A stretch of DNA of 59,939 bases, from IMG/VR virus record IMGVR_UViG_3300032313_001910, positions 1 to 59,939 of that record; one strand, 5' to 3'. Positions 57,901 through 59,939 of the stretch are shown piece after piece (the stretch's first letter is position 1; every line of letters begins with the position of its first letter). The translations under genes were made by a program, and so were the position numbers. The DNA comes from a virus. Below the pieces are notes generated by a model that saw nothing but the letters and a program-made list of their open reading frames with translations, was not told the origin of the DNA and ran no database searches.

Positions 57901-58734
57901 GGAGACCAAGCATTTGATATTGAAAGTGACTCAGAGGAAAATGTTTATATCACAGGATCTTATACAGGAACAGCATATTTTTCTCCAGAGGAGGTTAATT
58001 CAAGGGGTGGAACTGATATCTATTTAACCAAGTTCAATAAAGACGGAACTTTGGTTGATATAGTTACTGCTGGTGGAGTTAGTAACGATAGGGGAGCAGA
58101 TCTAGTTTTAGACGAAGAAGAAAACATTTACATAACTGGATACTTTACTGGATCAGGTGCGGATTTTTCTCCTTTTGTGACCTCCTCTCCTCAGGGTGGA
58201 GCAATTGATGCCTTTTTAGGTAAAATACCAAAGGAAAGATTTCACTCAGGTCTTAAAATTGGCTCTGTTCAATCCTGGTTGGGATCACATTCTTGGTCTT
58301 GGAAGGAAGAAAAATTGTACGAGCAAGAATTTGAGATACCTTTAGCCTCTACTATATTTATAAACCCTATAGATTCATTAATACCAGGGAAGAAAAACCA
58401 TATATGGTCTCTTGTTGATACGGAATCAGGGGAAGAGGTGGTTAGAGTAAGAAAAACTCCATATTTTATCTGGACCTTTCTGAAGCCCGGTTTTTACACC
58501 ATTTCTTGTCAGCTACAAGACGCGAATGGAAATCTTTATGAAACCACACACAAAGGAAAAATTCGCGTTATAGATCACAAAACGCCTTTTGCTGGGGATT
58601 TAACTCCTGAGGTTGTAAATCCAGAAGACTTCTTAAAAAGAAGCATCTATGAAAACAGAAGAGAAGCTGGATTTCCCCCTCTTTCTAGGTTCATTATAGA
58701 TTCTCCTCCTCAAATACAAGAAAATACTATATGA
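51934..58734 (+). CDS. Giant baseplate wedge protein (gp7 position) with two beta-propellers
   Basis: 2266 residues. Residues 1-~470 are wedge-like (PEEVLIKLFGLKERLKQDYL, NARIVDITGEGVYFNI) and follow gp6, the usual place of gp7 (T4 gp7: 1032). Residues ~1205-1480 contain Reg_prop-like propeller blades (IWVTGEDVIKFDG, KWIGTSSGLVYWDHL, LWIATDQGLSRFNG), a type common in Bacteroidota sensors. Residues ~1675-2105 hold SBBP-like blades (VYITGSYTGTAYF, VLVTGSFSGTIEI, IYITGYFTGSGADF). Near the end a PKD-like domain (FIWTFLKPGFYTISCQLQDA). It probably serves host-surface or glycan binding. It overlaps the next gene by four bases. Confidence 0.82.
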   Translation: MNIQNLLFFDKKGDRYNFQWNGNYWEGAVLFPLVAERLFEIEHVFVIEKFINASTLETEYGFPHEDTTSPSTPVWRTRWESDYDGQTDVSSIIYTYELGIDPELDAPYLVKGTSIEVYPEVVPGDTVDSPTGIVITSQITSSSMQINIALNSTTEGIYDRTLILEDYTDSNNPVTILKLSFHGEVEGEDSRLSVLLSNFGRQFTEADSLITRETDPKEPLPDWTVVNRKRKELLLTGESIFPYLGSYKSLFNAIKFFGYYDLKIKEYWLNVKIDSADVLTPLQQNSKVLKQLNLGLNKSSELIDNLLRDENEGKFKQVEVYGKKSDGTFGLKKQYEQIFPSKSYKKTSLFGLFYDINRVVEDQEEDQFGYPVVEDVFLFSPEEVLIKLFGLKERLKQDYLPLNARIVDITGEGVYFNIYKTRGWVDQLKIDEVRSGIEVDFTVFPENGFIEDLRVFYTKPNQQGLLYPAVEGTEPGISYLGNTIEPYSFFQKYPISNIPDLANSITGFYQKIEDGTLPKFLGDGDFDPPTYKLFSTGEDHFFPAGFPVVLTNKTFDLSWGEMSGNWETLDPNFLSTVLDIANYTSTLVDNPGYPLSLVTSSSILDLDSVNIPQAVTINIGTGNNWFSATSPEVLLIRIESVSSPGNLLLGYVSQGDYNTLTGDLIIRPTYIRGGGAYSSWYVIPTNISSSSYVFNYYENWFKSGGFYSWERLPYLDFYEIEWTISKEDASPYFFQIRGGLPDLDVLPHFLPYTGEYTVQCRVWDTLNAISLGIKKNVIKVEKRGIELNTLTRFRKSEIYNFDNMPLQWDSYPSQWIFPVENTDTIKDLSDYISNFPEYSNNFNEGQSCEVLVDIPEVRATCTFDIGVFQVDITSIVSTFTGTGYTFAIVTTTTNHSFSSGSQVWIYDSSGNPYGSFPITVLSPNTFEIPQIVISPITGAYVYGSGTIKVIADGLEIASVTFQGDIESTASLIYSTINSSPLFPKYKVISLTDSTVPNYKTFVLQAPNNTGVIWNGKLVSVPVTGSLLSNPGSVLFNGGVNQTQSYVPFDFTSYPNPKMKLWGTKGISWDAFEDFEFTKAYAHTWDMFDYHNDWLGGFSLYSLQYGDRVRVTSLTNGVVLGETDSPSNNYLDLTEAADQLNQSPDENISRFNYVVRGYSDLPLYYNDNGNPISPDLSTNPGPKNILSSFSKIPTYSPVLFTPTSIAWDGDGDIWVTGEDVIKFDGINFTTYDSSNSPLPGVGLLTNCIKIDRNDVKWIGIENDLIPLVKIDERDPSQSVAYSVNDFIDNGGNPVVYGVPSSIRVIEINPQTGDVFAAFISGSSPSYDGLLYYDGYAKSWSLLTPSNSNLSSATIRDLRLQYYDINKWYLWIATDQGLSRFNGIDFKNYDTNNSGIPSNDVYSIELDKLNHKWIGTSSGLVYWDHLRWAVWNNSTNPELSSGNITNIVETGNANIWFVVDPVSSPGDNELYFFDGYYFTKVLYRNDGTSLISPCPNFYGKSALSAPWKTIKNGETTYPKNLIFVTNQGEIGKLDYIIPYIHATSKFAGTPGWDFVYHETSIPLPAIQYVYNSGIGISQLNFNFIVGPLYDNITLNSDITRPVMPSVDRYSWSKPIWQRYNIDYLKNQFPSLDLDNVFLYAPLRDIIKGKATKEAYWRNSQIERIAQKQSRDLFENFEWIITLGNTSVDQGVKVTVDTEGDIIVIGDYNGSIFMGEVNNIGTQDVYLNSVDPSVFVAKYNKVGVIQWARAINPSLGSQLNARSIITDDNSNIYVVLDDSITGFIQINKYNSSGVLLNTINVPVFPVQLLADIKVDLYENLYICGEFEGALSLGTFNLNSIGLSSGFLAKLDATLNFVWAKKLETTSFSSGLELGILKEDYLYVTGIFTTDVDLGPIVLSGPGAPDMFVGKFSTSDGSCLWAESFAYDSSTSFGNSSITVDPKGHVLVTGSFSGTIEIENKTLSSFPSTTDIFVIKLLSTGKLVWMKMCGGASGDQAFDIESDSEENVYITGSYTGTAYFSPEEVNSRGGTDIYLTKFNKDGTLVDIVTAGGVSNDRGADLVLDEEENIYITGYFTGSGADFSPFVTSSPQGGAIDAFLGKIPKERFHSGLKIGSVQSWLGSHSWSWKEEKLYEQEFEIPLASTIFINPIDSLIPGKKNHIWSLVDTESGEEVVRVRKTPYFIWTFLKPGFYTISCQLQDANGNLYETTHKGKIRVIDHKTPFAGDLTPEVVNPEDFLKRSIYENRREAGFPPLSRFIIDSPPQIQENTI

Positions 58735-59297
58735 CACGGGAGGAATTTATCAAGATATTAAATAAGAAGAAATACTCCTATGAAATGGAAGGGAACGAGA
58801 TCCTAGTGACTCACCAGGAGAATCTCTATTTGAGCTCCCTCGAGAGTCTCCCACCTGGTGTCCGGTTTCAGAACCAGGGTGATGTCAGGTTGGACTCTCT
58901 CAAGAGCCTGCCACCTGGTGTCCAGTTCCAGAACCAGGGTTATGTCAATTTGCCCTCCCTCAAGAGCCTGCCACCTGGTGTCCGGTTTGAGAACAAGGGT
59001 GATGTCTATTTGAACTCCCTCGAGAGTCTCCCACCTGGTGTCCGGTTTCAGAACCAGGGTGATGTCAGGTTGGACTCTCTCAAGAGCCTGCCACCTGGTT
59101 TCCGGTTTGAGAACCAGGGTGATGTCTGGTTGGGCTCTCTCAAGAGCCTGCCACCTGGTTTCCGGTTTGAGAACCAGGGTGATGTCTGGTTGGGCTCTCT
59201 AGTGGGGGGTTGGTTTGACGAGTGGGCGGGAAATATAGAGGGAGTGGATCACAAGAGGCTATTGCATCTGATGGTAGATAAAAAGTTATTCGTATGA
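58731..59297 (+). CDS. 20-residue-repeat protein, paralogue 1
   Basis: 188 residues. A small N-terminal cap (MTREEFIKILNKKKYSYEM) ends ILVTHQEN; seven strand-turn units of G-[DY]-V-x-L-x-S-L-x-S-L-P-P-G-[VF]-x-F-x-N-x follow, and a C-terminal cap SLVGGWFDEWAGNIEGVDHK completes it. The repeat suggests a right-handed beta-solenoid or LRR-like fold. The DNA is ~55% GC in the repeats, far above the rest of the window, with CTC, CTG and CGG codons rare elsewhere. It overlaps the next paralogue by four bases. Function is unknown; its position after the giant baseplate protein hints at a virion-surface or accessory role. Confidence 0.75.
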   Translation: MTREEFIKILNKKKYSYEMEGNEILVTHQENLYLSSLESLPPGVRFQNQGDVRLDSLKSLPPGVQFQNQGYVNLPSLKSLPPGVRFENKGDVYLNSLESLPPGVRFQNQGDVRLDSLKSLPPGFRFENQGDVWLGSLKSLPPGFRFENQGDVWLGSLVGGWFDEWAGNIEGVDHKRLLHLMVDKKLFV

Positions 59298-59800
59298 CAC
59301 AAGAGGAGTTTGAACAAGTATTAAAGAAAGAGAAATACTCCTTCAGGAGAGCAGGAGACGAGATCCTGGTGACGCACCAAGGGAATGTCTGGTTGGACTC
59401 CCTCGAGAGTCTCCCACCTGGTGTCCGGTTTCAGAACCAGGGTTATGTCTGGTTGGACTCTCTCAAGAGCCTGCCATCTGATGTCCGGTTTGAGAACAAG
59501 GGTGATGTCTGGTTGGGCTCTCTCGAGAGAGTCCCACCTGGTGTCCGGTTTGAGAACAAGGGTGATGTCAATTTGCCCTCCCTCAAGAGCCTGCCACCGG
59601 GTGTCCGGTTTGAGAACAAGGGTGATGTCGGTTTGCACTCCCTCGAGAGCCTGCCATCTGGTGTCCGGTTTGAGAACAAGGGTGATGTCTGGTTGGACAC
59701 TCTGGTGGGGGGTTGGTTTAAGGGATGGAAATGCAATATAGAGGGAGTGAATACCAAGAGGCTATTGCACCTGATGATAGATAAAAGCTTATTCGTATGA
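59294..59800 (+). CDS. 20-residue-repeat protein, paralogue 2
   Basis: 168 residues. Same layout as the previous gene: N-cap TQEEFEQVLKKEKYSFRRAG then ILVTHQGNVWLDSL, six strand units, and C-cap TLVGGWFKGWKCNIEGVNTK. It has one repeat fewer than its neighbour and a different order of variable residues. It overlaps the neighbours at both ends by four bases (ATGA), so all three are probably co-translated. GC-rich, as above. Confidence 0.75.
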   Translation: MTQEEFEQVLKKEKYSFRRAGDEILVTHQGNVWLDSLESLPPGVRFQNQGYVWLDSLKSLPSDVRFENKGDVWLGSLERVPPGVRFENKGDVNLPSLKSLPPGVRFENKGDVGLHSLESLPSGVRFENKGDVWLDTLVGGWFKGWKCNIEGVNTKRLLHLMIDKSLFV

Positions 59801-59939
59801 CACAAGAGGAGTTTGTACAAGTATTAAAGAAGGGGGAATATTCCTTCAGGAGAGTAGGGGACGAGATCGTTGTGACGCACCAAGGGAATGTCTGGTTGGA
59901 CTCCCTCGAGAGTCTCCCACCTGGTGTCCGGTTCGAGAA
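59797..59939 (+). CDS. 20-residue-repeat protein, paralogue 3 (3' partial)
   Basis: Starts ATG at 59797 overlapping the previous stop; 47 codons are visible: TQEEFVQVLKKGEYSFRRVG, then IVVTHQGNVWLDSLESLPPG, and the window ends within the first repeat. Nearly identical N-cap to paralogue 2 shows recent duplication. The array probably continues to the right. Confidence 0.8.
   Translation, partial: MTQEEFVQVLKKGEYSFRRVGDEIVVTHQGNVWLDSLESLPPGVRFE

Larger units (their letters stand above)
58830..59939 (+). repeat. 60-base high-GC repeats across three paralogous genes
   Basis: Units of 60 bases encoding S-L-P-P-G-V-R-F-x-N-x-G-D-V-x-L run through the genes at 58731, 59294 and 59797, seven then six then at least one unit before the window ends. 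Many units are nearly identical in DNA but combine variable codons (R/Y/N/W/G before Leu), as if shuffled. Confidence 0.9.

Noticed and set aside
59321-59820. Minus-strand and shifted frames across the high-GC repeats
   Set aside because: The 60-base repeat length is a multiple of three, so long frames arise on several strands. Only the plus-strand frame has a consistent N-cap, repeats and C-cap in all three paralogues with ATGA overlaps.
58830-59939. CRISPR or satellite array
   Set aside because: 60-base units are contiguous, in frame, without unique spacers.

Overview
The window reads as part of the genome of a large contractile-tailed (T4-like) bacteriophage. Prophage or bacterial chromosome is unlikely: almost every gene is virion structural, virion-associated or phage-accessory, and genes are packed with 1-30 base overlaps. 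Base composition is AT-rich except at the far right end. Most genes lack a clear Shine-Dalgarno sequence and have A/T-rich leaders, and a baseplate protein carries propeller repeats of a type common in Bacteroidota. A Bacteroidota (Flavobacteria/Bacteroides-type) host is therefore the best inference, not a proof.

Region 1 (1-7014) is the head module: the end of a repeat-rich scaffold-like protein, the gp23-type major capsid protein, a terminator, then five coiled-coil or low-complexity proteins. Region 2 (7057-13927) holds a P-loop kinase, an asparagine-synthetase-like enzyme, and a leftward cluster with a RimK-RimB-like fusion, an extremely acidic protein and two further proteins. Nine genes in regions 1-2 begin with a short peptide of the form hydrophobic-x-x-F-x-x-[ILF]-x-E. 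This resembles the capsid-targeting propeptides of T4 internal head proteins, and the same kind of site lies near the start of the major capsid protein. I read these genes as a large set of proteins packaged into the head and trimmed by the prohead protease.

Region 3 (14118-30081) is a 21-gene rightward glycan cluster, preceded by a glycosyltransferase remnant and an HNH endonuclease. It has about ten glycosyltransferases, including a GT10 fucosyltransferase-like enzyme. It also has the two enzymes that convert GDP-mannose to GDP-L-fucose, a KdsD-like arabinose-5-phosphate isomerase, a short DegT aminotransferase, WbqC, an acyltransferase, three methyltransferases, a PhyH oxygenase and a propeller glycosidase-like protein. 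Lying between head and baseplate genes, it most likely builds a glycan for the virion or the infected cell surface.

Region 4 (30111-31969) has small unknown genes and a Nudix hydrolase. Region 5 (31987-58734) is the tail/baseplate module: LysM/gp53-like, gp27-like hub, repeat-tailed protein, gp5 OB-fold spike, a 1694-residue protein, gp25, gp6 and a 2266-residue gp7-position protein with beta-propellers. It is interrupted by an S1-domain protein, a GIY-YIG remnant, a GS-like amidoligase and a homing-type endonuclease. Region 6 (58731-end) is a tandem array of at least three paralogous 20-residue-repeat genes whose GC content is far above the rest.

Transcription units repeatedly begin with a (G/A)ATATATA(A/G) motif 4-33 bases before the first start codon, a candidate phage late promoter. 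No tRNA, CRISPR array, integrase or attachment site was seen.
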